The position numbers and the translations under genes were made by a program. A stretch of 60,770 bases of DNA. It comes from Fibrobacter sp. UWH6 (GTDB lineage: Bacteria; Fibrobacterota; Fibrobacteria; Fibrobacterales; Fibrobacteraceae). Location: NCBI RefSeq assembly GCF_900142465.1, contig NZ_FRAX01000019.1, positions 1-60,770 of the forward strand. The letters run 5' to 3'. The notes under the pieces were generated by a model that ran no database searches, was not told where the DNA came from, and saw nothing but the letters and a program-made list of their open reading frames with translations. Positions 35,526-42,789 of the stretch are shown here, one piece after another. How positions within the stretch are numbered: the stretch's first letter is position 1; the number at the start of each line of letters is the position of its first letter.

Positions 35526-36239
35526 TTAATCCGTCATCAATTTTTGGACTTCAGCCTTGTCACAAAGGGATGTTTCCCTGTGGAAAATGATGTTTCCCTT
35601 TTCCATGATGTTGATGTAGTGGCTGTTTTCCATAACGAAATCCAGATACTGTTCCACCAGCAATACGGTAATGCCCTTCCATTCGTTAATCTTACGGATG
35701 GCGCGACCAATGTCGTTAATGATGGATGGCTGGATACCTTCGGTAGGTTCGTCAAGAATCAAAATCTTTGGGTCCTGTACCAGGGCGCGTGCGATGGCAA
35801 GTTGCTGCTGCTGACCGCCGGAAAGGTCGCCACCGCGGCGTTTGGCGAATTTGGGCAGGATAGGAAACAGGTCGTAGAGATATTCGGGAATCTTGTTCTT
35901 ACCCACCTTTTCTCCACGGCCAAGAATGGGCTGTATGCCCAATTCCAGATTTTCCTGGACGGTCATCTGCGGGAAAATGTCTCGACCTTGCGGGACGTAG
36001 CCAATACCGCAGCGAACGCGCTCGTAGGCGGGAAGTTTTGCGATTTCCTTTCCGTCAAAAACGAGAGATGTTTCGGGGCCTGTCTTTACTAGTCCCATAA
36101 TGCTCTTTAGTGTGGTGCTTTTTCCAACGCCGTTTCGACCGATGAGGCTTACTATTTTTCCCTTGGGGATGTCCAGGCTCAAACCTTCAATGACGCGGCT
36201 TTCGCCATAATAGGAATCCATGTTTTTCAAATAAAGCAT
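35526..36239 (-). CDS. urtE: Urea ABC transporter ATP-binding protein UrtE
   Basis: This ABC ATPase has 237 residues, with Walker [12 protein letters not shown], signature [15 protein letters not shown], Walker [16 protein letters not shown] and the switch His in [10 protein letters not shown] replaced by Gln-Tyr context typical of LivF/Urt[27 protein letters not shown], in part, is also a UrtE hallmark. It works with UrtD on the cytoplasmic face of the high-affinity urea importer. Confidence 0.95.
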   Translation of the reverse strand: MLYLKNMDSYYGESRVIEGLSLDIPKGKIVSLIGRNGVGKSTTLKSIMGLVKTGPETSLVFDGKEIAKLPAYERVRCGIGYVPQGRDIFPQMTVQENLELGIQPILGRGEKVGKNKIPEYLYDLFPILPKFAKRRGGDLSGGQQQQLAIARALVQDPKILILDEPTEGIQPSIINDIGRAIRKINEWKGITVLLVEQYLDFVMENSHYINIMEKGNIIFHRETSLCDKAEVQKLMTD

Positions 36240-36241
36240 AA

Positions 36242-37072
36242 TTATTCTCCACCACGACCCAGGTAAACTTTCTGCACGGTAGGATCGGCAAGAACTTCCG
36301 TTACGCTGCCCTCCATCAGAATTTTTCCTTCATGAAGGACTGTCACCTTGTCGGCAACCTGCTTCACGAAATCCATGTCGTGTTCAATAACGATGACGGT
36401 ACAATCCTTCTTGATTTCCTTCAGGATTTCTCCGGTTTTAAATGTTTCTGGCTTGCCCATGCCGGCGGCGGGTTCATCTAGCATAATGACTTCCGGCTTT
36501 TGCACCAGCTGCATTGCGATTTCGAGCCATTGCTTTTCGCCGTGAGCCAAGGCCCCTGCGCGCCATTGACGTTTGTCGGCCAGGCCCACTTTTTGCAGGG
36601 TGGCTTCGATGTTTTCCAGCTCTTCCTTTTTTGGTTTACGCAGAATGGTGTCCATAATTCTCTTCCCTTTTTTCAGGGAGAGAATCATGTTTTCTTCCAC
36701 AGTCAGGTTTACAAACACCGAGGGAACCTGGAATTTTCTGCCGATTCCAAGCCAGACGATCTTGTATTCCTTCATTCCCGTCAAGGTTACAGGATCCTTG
36801 TACATAGGATGGTAAACCACATTGCCTTGGGTGGGTTTTGTTTTGGCGCAAATAATGTCAAGTAATGTTGTTTTCCCTGCTCCATTGGGGCCAATGAAGA
36901 AATGAATTGTATTTCTCTTGACTTTTGTGTTTACATCGGTTAGAGCATAAAACCCATCAAAGCAAACAGAAACATGGTTGATATCCAATACAGATTCTGA
37001 AAGCTGTGTGATTTTGATAGGTGCGGGGTTCTTGGCAAGAAGTTCTTCTTTTGATACGATTTCGGTTTGCAT
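36242..37072 (-). CDS. urtD: Urea ABC transporter ATP-binding protein UrtD
   Basis: This 276-residue LivG-type ATPase has Walker A IGPNGAGKTTLLDII, the family signature region ALAHGEKQWLEIAMQL (which replaces the canonical LSGGQ in UrtD), Walker B VIMLDEPAAGMG and VIVIEHDMDFV. The N-terminal about 25 residues are an extension. It is packed between urtE (2-nt gap) and urtC (9-nt gap). Confidence 0.95.
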   Translation of the reverse strand: MQTEIVSKEELLAKNPAPIKITQLSESVLDINHVSVCFDGFYALTDVNTKVKRNTIHFFIGPNGAGKTTLLDIICAKTKPTQGNVVYHPMYKDPVTLTGMKEYKIVWLGIGRKFQVPSVFVNLTVEENMILSLKKGKRIMDTILRKPKKEELENIEATLQKVGLADKRQWRAGALAHGEKQWLEIAMQLVQKPEVIMLDEPAAGMGKPETFKTGEILKEIKKDCTVIVIEHDMDFVKQVADKVTVLHEGKILMEGSVTEVLADPTVQKVYLGRGGE

Positions 37073-37081
37073 AAAAACTCC

Positions 37082-38155
37082 TTAGACCTTTTTGAACAGA
37101 GAAGGAACCTTGTCGCGAACTAAGCCTACGATGCCGCCCTTGAAGAACAGGATGGTAACGCAGAAAAGAACGCCGATGATGTACTGCCAAATTTCTACAG
37201 TGCTTCCGGAACTCAAATTGTATTCGCAGATGTTAATGAAGAAGGCTCCGATGACTGCGCCGATAATGGTTCCGCGTCCACCGATGGCCACCCAGATCAC
37301 CATGCCGATGGAGTAGGTGATGGTCATTTGGGAAGGTGTGATGCAACCGTTGAAATTGACAAAGATTGCGCCTGCAATGCCTGCGAAAATAGCGGAGAGA
37401 ACGTAGATGAAAGTCTTGTAGCGACTTACAGGATATCCAGAGAAGTAAGTCCTGTTTTCGCCATCGCGAATGGCAATCAGAACCTTACCGAACTTACGTT
37501 CTACAAGGAATTTGGAAAGTGCGTAAACAGCAATCAAGGCGATGAGGGACACATAGAATAGAAGGAGCATGTTTCCCTGATTGGCGCTGCCCTTGATGCT
37601 TCCAAAGATAGACTTGATCTCTGTAATGCCTACGTTTCCGTTGGTATAGGGAGACATGGCGATGAACAGGGAGCATGCTGCCCAAGTAAGAGCCTGAGAA
37701 ATAATGGAGAAGTACACTCCCTTTACACGGTTCTTGAAAATGAAGTACCCTACAATCCAGGCGACTACGGCGGGGGCGATAATCACCAGTAGCAGACTTC
37801 CCGGAGAAAGTGTAAACGGAACCCAAATCAGAGGCATCTCGGTAAGGCCACCGATGTGCATGAAATCGGTCAAATGACCGCCTGTGGCCTGCATTTTCAG
37901 GTACATGGCCATGGCATATCCACCCAGGGCGAAATACAATCCGTGTCCGAGACTCAAGATTCCTGTATAGCCCCAGATCAAGTCGATGCCGATGGCGACA
38001 ATAGCAAAGCTAATGCACTTGCCCAGGAACAAAATAGTGGAACCGCCGCTAACGACGCCCATCATCAAAAGGACGGGCATCATGGCGAGAATAAAAACGA
38101 TAATTCCAAAAGTGATGTTGGATCCGTGTCTTTCGAAAAGTCTTAATGCTTTCAT
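37082..38155 (-). CDS. urtC: Urea ABC transporter permease UrtC
   Basis: This 357-residue LivM-type permease has about 10 hydrophobic segments. The segments GYTGILSLGHGLYFALGGYAMA and FAGIAGAIFVNFNG, in part, are typical of the branched-chain/urea permease family, and GGRGTIIGAVIGAF is the conserved EAA-like region near the C-terminus. It partners UrtB in the inner membrane. Confidence 0.95.
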   Translation of the reverse strand: MKALRLFERHGSNITFGIIVFILAMMPVLLMMGVVSGGSTILFLGKCISFAIVAIGIDLIWGYTGILSLGHGLYFALGGYAMAMYLKMQATGGHLTDFMHIGGLTEMPLIWVPFTLSPGSLLLVIIAPAVVAWIVGYFIFKNRVKGVYFSIISQALTWAACSLFIAMSPYTNGNVGITEIKSIFGSIKGSANQGNMLLLFYVSLIALIAVYALSKFLVERKFGKVLIAIRDGENRTYFSGYPVSRYKTFIYVLSAIFAGIAGAIFVNFNGCITPSQMTITYSIGMVIWVAIGGRGTIIGAVIGAFFINICEYNLSSGSTVEIWQYIIGVLFCVTILFFKGGIVGLVRDKVPSLFKKV

Positions 38156-38186
38156 ATTTGTACCAGTAATCCTTATTCGTTAAACC

Positions 38187-39089
38187 TTAATCCAAATTTC
38201 TGCTCTTGATAACGAACAGTCCCTGAGGTCTCTTTTGCAGGAATACAATCACAATCAGCAATACCACTGCCTTGGCGATGGTGGAGGAGGTGTAGTTTTC
38301 GGTAAAGATGGAGCTGATGCCGATGATGCCGGAGCCGATGACTGTTCCAATCAGGTTTCCGACGCCTCCAAGTACGACTGCCATGAAGGAGTTGACGATA
38401 TAGCTTTGCCCGACAGTAGAGTCAATGGAACCGAGAAGTGCTACGGAGCATCCTGCGATACCTGCAAATCCAGAGCCCATTGCGAAAGTCAAGTTGTCCA
38501 CCTTGCGGGAGTTGATGCCCATGCACTGTGCCATGGGACGGTTCTGCATGACGGCTCGCATCTGGCGACCGAAATTGGACTTGTACATCACAAGCCAAAC
38601 GGCACCCATGCAAAGAGCTACCAGCAAGATGATGAAAATTCTGTTATAGGAGAAAGTGCATTCTCCGAGAGTGATGCCGCCACTTAAAAAGGAAGGAGCC
38701 GTAACGTTTACACCCTGGGATCCAAAAATGGAGCGTGCACCTTGCTGTAAAATCAAGCTGATGCCCCATGTTGCTAAAAGGCTGTCGATTTCACGACCGT
38801 ACAGTCTTGAAATCACGAATTTTTCAAGAAGGCTTCCTAGCCCGAATGCGACGCCAAATGCGGCGATGATGGCTACGAAGTAATAGAGTCCGCCAATAGA
38901 TTCTGGCAGGAACTTGGCGAAAAGCTGCTGGACCACAAAAGTCATGTAAGCGCCGATCATGACGAATTCACCATGGGCCATATTGATTACGCGCATGACG
39001 CCAAAGGTAATGGCTAGGCCAAGCGAAGTCAGCAAAATAATGGAGCTGAGGCTCAAGCCGTTAAAAAGGATGTTGATGGTCTGTTCCAA
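38187..39089 (-). CDS. urtB: Urea ABC transporter permease UrtB
   Basis: This 300-residue LivH-type permease has about 8 hydrophobic segments, the opening GLAITFGVMRVINMAHGEF, the MQNRPMAQCMGINSRKVD loop and VVLGGVGNLIGTVIGS near the C-terminus. The UrtB fit is supported by the urt gene order. Some UrtB proteins carry a long N-terminal periplasmic extension, which is absent here. Confidence 0.94.
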   Translation of the reverse strand: MEQTINILFNGLSLSSIILLTSLGLAITFGVMRVINMAHGEFVMIGAYMTFVVQQLFAKFLPESIGGLYYFVAIIAAFGVAFGLGSLLEKFVISRLYGREIDSLLATWGISLILQQGARSIFGSQGVNVTAPSFLSGGITLGECTFSYNRIFIILLVALCMGAVWLVMYKSNFGRQMRAVMQNRPMAQCMGINSRKVDNLTFAMGSGFAGIAGCSVALLGSIDSTVGQSYIVNSFMAVVLGGVGNLIGTVIGSGIIGISSIFTENYTSSTIAKAVVLLIVIVFLQKRPQGLFVIKSRNLD

Positions 39090-39129
39090 GGTGTCCTCGG
39101 TCCGTTTGCGTTTGTTTTTTGATTGTTAA

Positions 39130-39170
39130 AAGAAGTGTTGAAATAAAAGGTGGCGGGCCCAGAGACCCGC
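39130..39170 (-). terminator. Attenuating hairpin between urtA and urtB
   Basis: On the minus strand GCGGGTC and GGCCCGC (39153-39170) form a 7-bp stem with one G-U pair and a TCTG loop, followed by ACCTTTTATTT. A partial terminator after the binding-protein gene would explain how urtA can be made in excess over the permease and urease genes. Confidence 0.6.
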
Positions 39171-39226
39171 TTCCCTTTATAGAATGCAAGCGAAAAGCCT
39201 GCGGTCTTTATGAGGATGGGTATATT

Positions 39227-40462
39227 TTAGTTCAGCGGCTGGAGGCCTGCCTTCACTGCCCAATCGTAGGTAGTCAGGTAGGGATCCGGTGCAACAGGAG
39301 CTGCGGTGGCGTAAACTTCCTTGATGAGACCATCTTCGGAAACTTCACCCACGCGGACAGGCTTTGCAAGGTGCTGGCTCTTGCCGTCGATAGCCACAAC
39401 GCCTTCCGGAGCCTTGTAAGAAATGGAACCGGACTTGATTGCTGCAAGAACTGCATCCACTTCAAAGCTCTTTGCTGCCTTCACAGCTTCTGCCCACAGA
39501 TAAACTGCGTCATAAGCAGCTTCTGCCGGGTCGGAGGTTACGCGGTTTGCACCGAACTTTTCCTTGTAAGCAGCAACGAATGCAGTGTTTTCAGGAGTGG
39601 AGGTGGTCTGGTAGTAGTTCCAGGAAACCAGATGACCCTTCAAGATGGCGGGGCCGATGGTAGCTACTTCTTCTTCAGCAATGGAGAAGGACATGGTCAT
39701 GTATTCCTTGCTGGAGTAGTTCTTTTCGGACATCTGCTTGAAGAAGGAAACGTTGCCGGTGCCGTTCAAGGTGTTCACGATAACATCGGGCTTTGCGGCT
39801 TCGATCTTTGCGATGATTGCTGCGAAGTCTGTCTGATCCATGTCTGCGTATTCTTCGCCGACTACAGAAATGCCTGCAGCCTTAGCCTGTGCGTTGATGA
39901 TCATGTTGGCGGTGCGGGGGAACACATAGTCGGAACCCAGCAGGAACAACTTCTTGTAGCCCTTGGAAATCAAGTATTCAATAGCCGGAACGATCTGCTG
40001 GTTAGGAGCGGCACCGGTGTAGACAATGTTCGGAGACATTTCCATACCTTCGTACTGTACTGGATACCAGAGCAGGGACTTGTATTCTTCAAAGATGGGC
40101 TTTACAGCCTTGCGAGAAGATGAGGTCCAGCATCCAAATACGGTTGCCACCTTTTCAATGTCAATCAGCTTTTCTGCCTTGGTTGCAAAAGTGGAAGGTT
40201 CAGATGCGCCATCTTCTTCTACAAAAACAATCTGCTTTCCGAGAACGCCACCGGCCTTGTTAATTTGTTCGATAGCCAGGACTTCTGCGTCGCGGACGGA
40301 CTTTTCGCTGATGGCCATAGGGCCGGTCAGAGAGTGAAGCAAGCCCACCTTTACGGTTGCGGATTCTGCAGCCTTTTCTTCGTTGCAACCCATGAGGCCA
40401 AATGCGCCCAGGACTACAGCGCTAGCTGCAATAGTGGATAGGAACTTGCGTGCGATATTCAT
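39227..40462 (-). CDS. urtA: Urea ABC transporter substrate-binding lipoprotein UrtA
   Basis: This 411-residue protein begins with a lipoprotein signal ending in LMGC (about residues 23-26). Its start VGLLHSLTGPMAISEKSVRDAE and LWYPVQYEGMEMSPNIVYTGAAPNQQ, in part, are diagnostic of UrtA within the LivJ-type group. It delivers urea to the UrtBC permease. AAGGAG lies before ATG 40462, and the sigma-54 promoter at 40495-40510 predicts a leader of about 20 nt. It is the first gene of a single transcription unit reaching ureD. Confidence 0.95.
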   Translation of the reverse strand: MNIARKFLSTIAASAVVLGAFGLMGCNEEKAAESATVKVGLLHSLTGPMAISEKSVRDAEVLAIEQINKAGGVLGKQIVFVEEDGASEPSTFATKAEKLIDIEKVATVFGCWTSSSRKAVKPIFEEYKSLLWYPVQYEGMEMSPNIVYTGAAPNQQIVPAIEYLISKGYKKLFLLGSDYVFPRTANMIINAQAKAAGISVVGEEYADMDQTDFAAIIAKIEAAKPDVIVNTLNGTGNVSFFKQMSEKNYSSKEYMTMSFSIAEEEVATIGPAILKGHLVSWNYYQTTSTPENTAFVAAYKEKFGANRVTSDPAEAAYDAVYLWAEAVKAAKSFEVDAVLAAIKSGSISYKAPEGVVAIDGKSQHLAKPVRVGEVSEDGLIKEVYATAAPVAPDPYLTTYDWAVKAGLQPLN

Positions 40463-40494
40463 AGGGGTCTCCTTGTTGGTTTCGCCCTATCAAG

Positions 40495-40510
40495 TGCAAA
40501 AGCCGTGCCA
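40495..40510 (-). promoter_or_regulatory. Sigma-54 promoter of the urea operon
   Basis: The minus strand reads TGGCACGGCTTTTGCA, an exact RpoN -24/-12 element with 10 nt between GG and GC, identical to the one at 29609-29624. The urtA ribosome-binding site and ATG follow at the expected distance. Confidence 0.93.
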
Positions 40511-40615
40511 AAGTTTTAATTACAGGACAGGTTTGCCATTCTAACCCAGTGAATTAAAGAATTTTAAAACATTGCGAAGGAAAGAATCTAGAGTGCAGTT
40601 TTAGATAATTTTCGT

Positions 40616-40670
40616 GTAACAATTTCGTAGATACATTTTTTGAATGTATTACAGAAATTGTTTGTAAAAG
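40616..40670. promoter_or_regulatory. Putative shared enhancer block B
   Basis: This block matches 29750-29804 at 43 of 55 positions. Its dyads are GTAGATACA next to TGAATGTATTACA, and TTACA-N9-TGTAA. It is centred about 141 bp from the urtA sigma-54 promoter and about 147 bp from the acetolactate synthase sigma-54 promoter, ideal for an activator serving both. A further loose dyad TTACA-N16-TGTAA lies at about 40715-40740. Confidence 0.78.
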
Positions 40671-40782
40671 TTGCTGGGCAAGTATGGTTTCTTCGTTTAA
40701 GAAGTCCTAGAATTTACATTTTTATTTCATTTCTTGTAAAAGACGGCCGGTTCGAATAAATTTGACGTTTTTTTATCCGCTA

Positions 40783-40798
40783 TGGCACGCTTTTTGCA
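40783..40798 (+). promoter_or_regulatory. Sigma-54 promoter of the acetolactate synthase gene
   Basis: TGGCACGCTTTTTGCA matches the RpoN consensus, with 10 nt between GG and GC. The predicted transcript start is near 40810, giving an 85-90-nt leader to the ATG at 40898. Confidence 0.9.
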
Positions 40799-40862
40799 AA
40801 TGTCCCAACAGAAAACTATGGAGGTGGTTTGGAATCGCAACAGAAGTACATCTTCTGCGTCC

Positions 40863-40892
40863 CTAACCACTAATCACTAACCACTAACCACT
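40863..40892. repeat. Heptamer tandem repeat in the acetolactate synthase leader
   Basis: Four units of the heptamer AACCACT/AATCACT (reverse complement AGTGGTT) fill the 5' leader immediately before the start codon, where a ribosome-binding site would be expected. The same array in the opposite orientation follows the cysK-like gene at 4701-4730. Confidence 0.75.
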
Positions 40893-40897
40893 CCCTT

Positions 40898-42538
40898 ATG
40901 AATACCGCAGAAGTTTTGATCAAGTCCTTGGAAAGTGAGGGCGTCAAGTATATTTTTGGAATTCCCGGTGAAGAAACCTTGGAATTGATGGAGGCCATCA
41001 AGAATTCTTCCATTCGTTTTATTACGGTTCGTCACGAACAGGGTGCGGCCTTTATGGCGGATGTTTATGGTCGCCTTACGGGGAAGGCTGGCGTTTGTCT
41101 TTCGACTCTGGGACCGGGGGCTACCAACTTGGTGACCGGTGTGGCCGATGCCAATTCCGATGGTGCTCCGCTCATTGCCATTACGGGTCAGGTGGGTACG
41201 GAACGTATGCATTTGACTAGCCACCAGTATTTGGATTTGGTGAACATGTTTACGCCTATTACCAAGCGCAGTAAACAGGTGGTTCGTCCGGATACGGTGA
41301 ATGAAATTGTCCGCATTGCTTTTAAGTACGCCGAGATGGAAAAGCCGGGTGCCTGCCACATTGACTTGCCTTGCAATATTGCTGCTATGGAAGTGGCGGG
41401 AGAAGTGGCTCAGACTCCGCTGAAACACCATCGTGAAAATATCGAGTACGCCAGCGACACTGCAATCAAGGCGGCCGCTGCTGCCATTGCAAGCGCCAAG
41501 CGTCCCGTAATTTTGGCGGGGCATTCTGCAGTGCGAAATAACGCATCTGATGCATTGACGGCTTTTGCTTCGGCTGCGAAGATTCCGGTGGTGAGCACCA
41601 TGATGGCTAAGGGTGTTATCCCTTGCGACAATACATATTCCATGTGGTGTATCGGTATTCCTCAGAAGGATTACCAGAACTATATTCTGGAACAGTCTGA
41701 CTTGGTAATCGCCATCGGTTACGATGTTGTGGAATATGCTCCCGCCAAGTGGAACACTAAGGGCGATAAGCGAATTATCCATATTGATGAAACGCCCAAC
41801 CACATCAATAAATTCTATCAGCCCGAAGTAGAAGTTATTGGAAATATTTCTGCTTCTCTGGAAGCGCTTCGCTGTCTTTGCCCCAGCACCAAGGATCCGG
41901 AATGGGCTCTGTACATCCGCGAGAAGATGGCTGCAGACCATGCCCGCTATGACTTGGATAAGAGCTTCCCGCCCAAGCCCCAGAAGGTGCTTCACGATAT
42001 CCGCCTGGTCATGGGCGAAGACGACATTCTCCTTTCGGACGTGGGTGCGCACAAGATGTGGATCGCCCGACAGTACCACTGCTACCATCCTAACACCTGC
42101 ATTATTTCCAACGGCTTTGCCACTATGGGAATTGCGGTGCCGGGAGCCATTGCGGCAAAGCTCCTGAATCCCGAAAAGAAGGTGCTTGCGGTTACAGGTG
42201 ACGGCGGCTTCATGATGAACAGCCAGGAACTGGAAACGGCTTACCGCGAACATATTCCGTTTGTGACCCTTGTGTTTACTGATGGCAATTATGGTTTGAT
42301 CAAGTGGAAGCAGGAAGAACGTTATGGCGACAGCTACGCCATCAGCTTTACCAATCCGGATTTCGTGAAGTATGCAGAATCCATGCACCTGAAGGGCTAT
42401 CGCATTGAACGGACGGAGGATCTTATCCCCACCCTTCGTGAAGCCTTTGAACAGGACGTGCCCAGCATTATCGAATGCCCGGTGGATTATGCCGCCAACA
42501 TGGAACTGACGGAACATCTAAAAAATTTAAAAGTGTAA
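40898..42538 (+). CDS. alsS: Acetolactate synthase large subunit (AlsS-like)
   Basis: This is a thiamine-diphosphate enzyme of 546 residues. It shows the catalytic Glu in ITVRHEQGAAFMADVYGR, STLGPGATNLVTGVADA, the QVGTERMHLTSHQ loop and the cofactor motif VTGDGGFMMNSQELETA. It converts two pyruvate to acetolactate. The single-subunit context (no ilvN follows) and overall pattern suggest the catabolic AlsS type rather than the biosynthetic IlvB. It is divergent from urtA and controlled by its own sigma-54 promoter, which is unusual. No clear ribosome-binding site precedes the ATG. Confidence 0.85.
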   Translation: MNTAEVLIKSLESEGVKYIFGIPGEETLELMEAIKNSSIRFITVRHEQGAAFMADVYGRLTGKAGVCLSTLGPGATNLVTGVADANSDGAPLIAITGQVGTERMHLTSHQYLDLVNMFTPITKRSKQVVRPDTVNEIVRIAFKYAEMEKPGACHIDLPCNIAAMEVAGEVAQTPLKHHRENIEYASDTAIKAAAAAIASAKRPVILAGHSAVRNNASDALTAFASAAKIPVVSTMMAKGVIPCDNTYSMWCIGIPQKDYQNYILEQSDLVIAIGYDVVEYAPAKWNTKGDKRIIHIDETPNHINKFYQPEVEVIGNISASLEALRCLCPSTKDPEWALYIREKMAADHARYDLDKSFPPKPQKVLHDIRLVMGEDDILLSDVGAHKMWIARQYHCYHPNTCIISNGFATMGIAVPGAIAAKLLNPEKKVLAVTGDGGFMMNSQELETAYREHIPFVTLVFTDGNYGLIKWKQEERYGDSYAISFTNPDFVKYAESMHLKGYRIERTEDLIPTLREAFEQDVPSIIECPVDYAANMELTEHLKNLKV

Positions 42539-42556
42539 GCTACAACGAGGAATATC

Positions 42557-42727
42557 ATGGGTTACATCAATTCTCTCTTTACCGCACAAACGGAAACTTC
42601 CGGCGTGGCAGTTTCTGAATCCTCTAACCTGCTTTCTATTCACAGCATTTCGGGTCACCCTGCTGTGTACCGCCATCTGAAAAATGGCTGTAAGGCAGAA
42701 AGTAAGCGGCAGAAGCAGGCTGAATAA
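42557..42727 (+). CDS. Small 56-residue protein after acetolactate synthase
   Basis: ATG 42557 opens a 56-codon frame (start MGYINSLFTAQTETSGVAVS, end KRQKQAE) preceded by an ACGAGGA ribosome-binding site, 18 nt after the acetolactate synthase stop. A terminator follows 30 nt after its stop, so transcription reaches exactly past this frame. The sequence is soluble-looking, with a basic C-terminus and no known domain. It is probably a real small protein in the sigma-54 unit; function unknown. Confidence 0.6.
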   Translation: MGYINSLFTAQTETSGVAVSESSNLLSIHSISGHPAVYRHLKNGCKAESKRQKQAE

Positions 42728-42757
42728 AACTTCATAACCACACTCCAATGACAAAAA

Positions 42758-42788
42758 GACCCGCGTTTTTTTTCTCGCGGGCCTTTTC
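42758..42788. terminator. Bidirectional terminator
   Basis: CCCGCG (42760-42765) pairs with CGCGGG (42776-42781), followed by CCTTTTCTTT on the plus strand. On the minus strand the stem is followed by TCTTTTTG. It separates the acetolactate synthase unit from the convergent protease-like gene. Confidence 0.85.
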
Positions 42789-42789
42789 T

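Noticed and set aside
40818-40880. A 20-codon leader peptide before acetolactate synthase, which would suggest ilv-type attenuation
   Set aside because: The frame has no run of branched-chain codons, no ribosome-binding site and no terminator hairpin after it.
40877-42517. A 546-codon open frame antisense to acetolactate synthase
   Set aside because: It is fully explained by codon bias of the sense gene; the translation has no domain, and the sense strand carries complete thiamine-diphosphate enzyme motifs.
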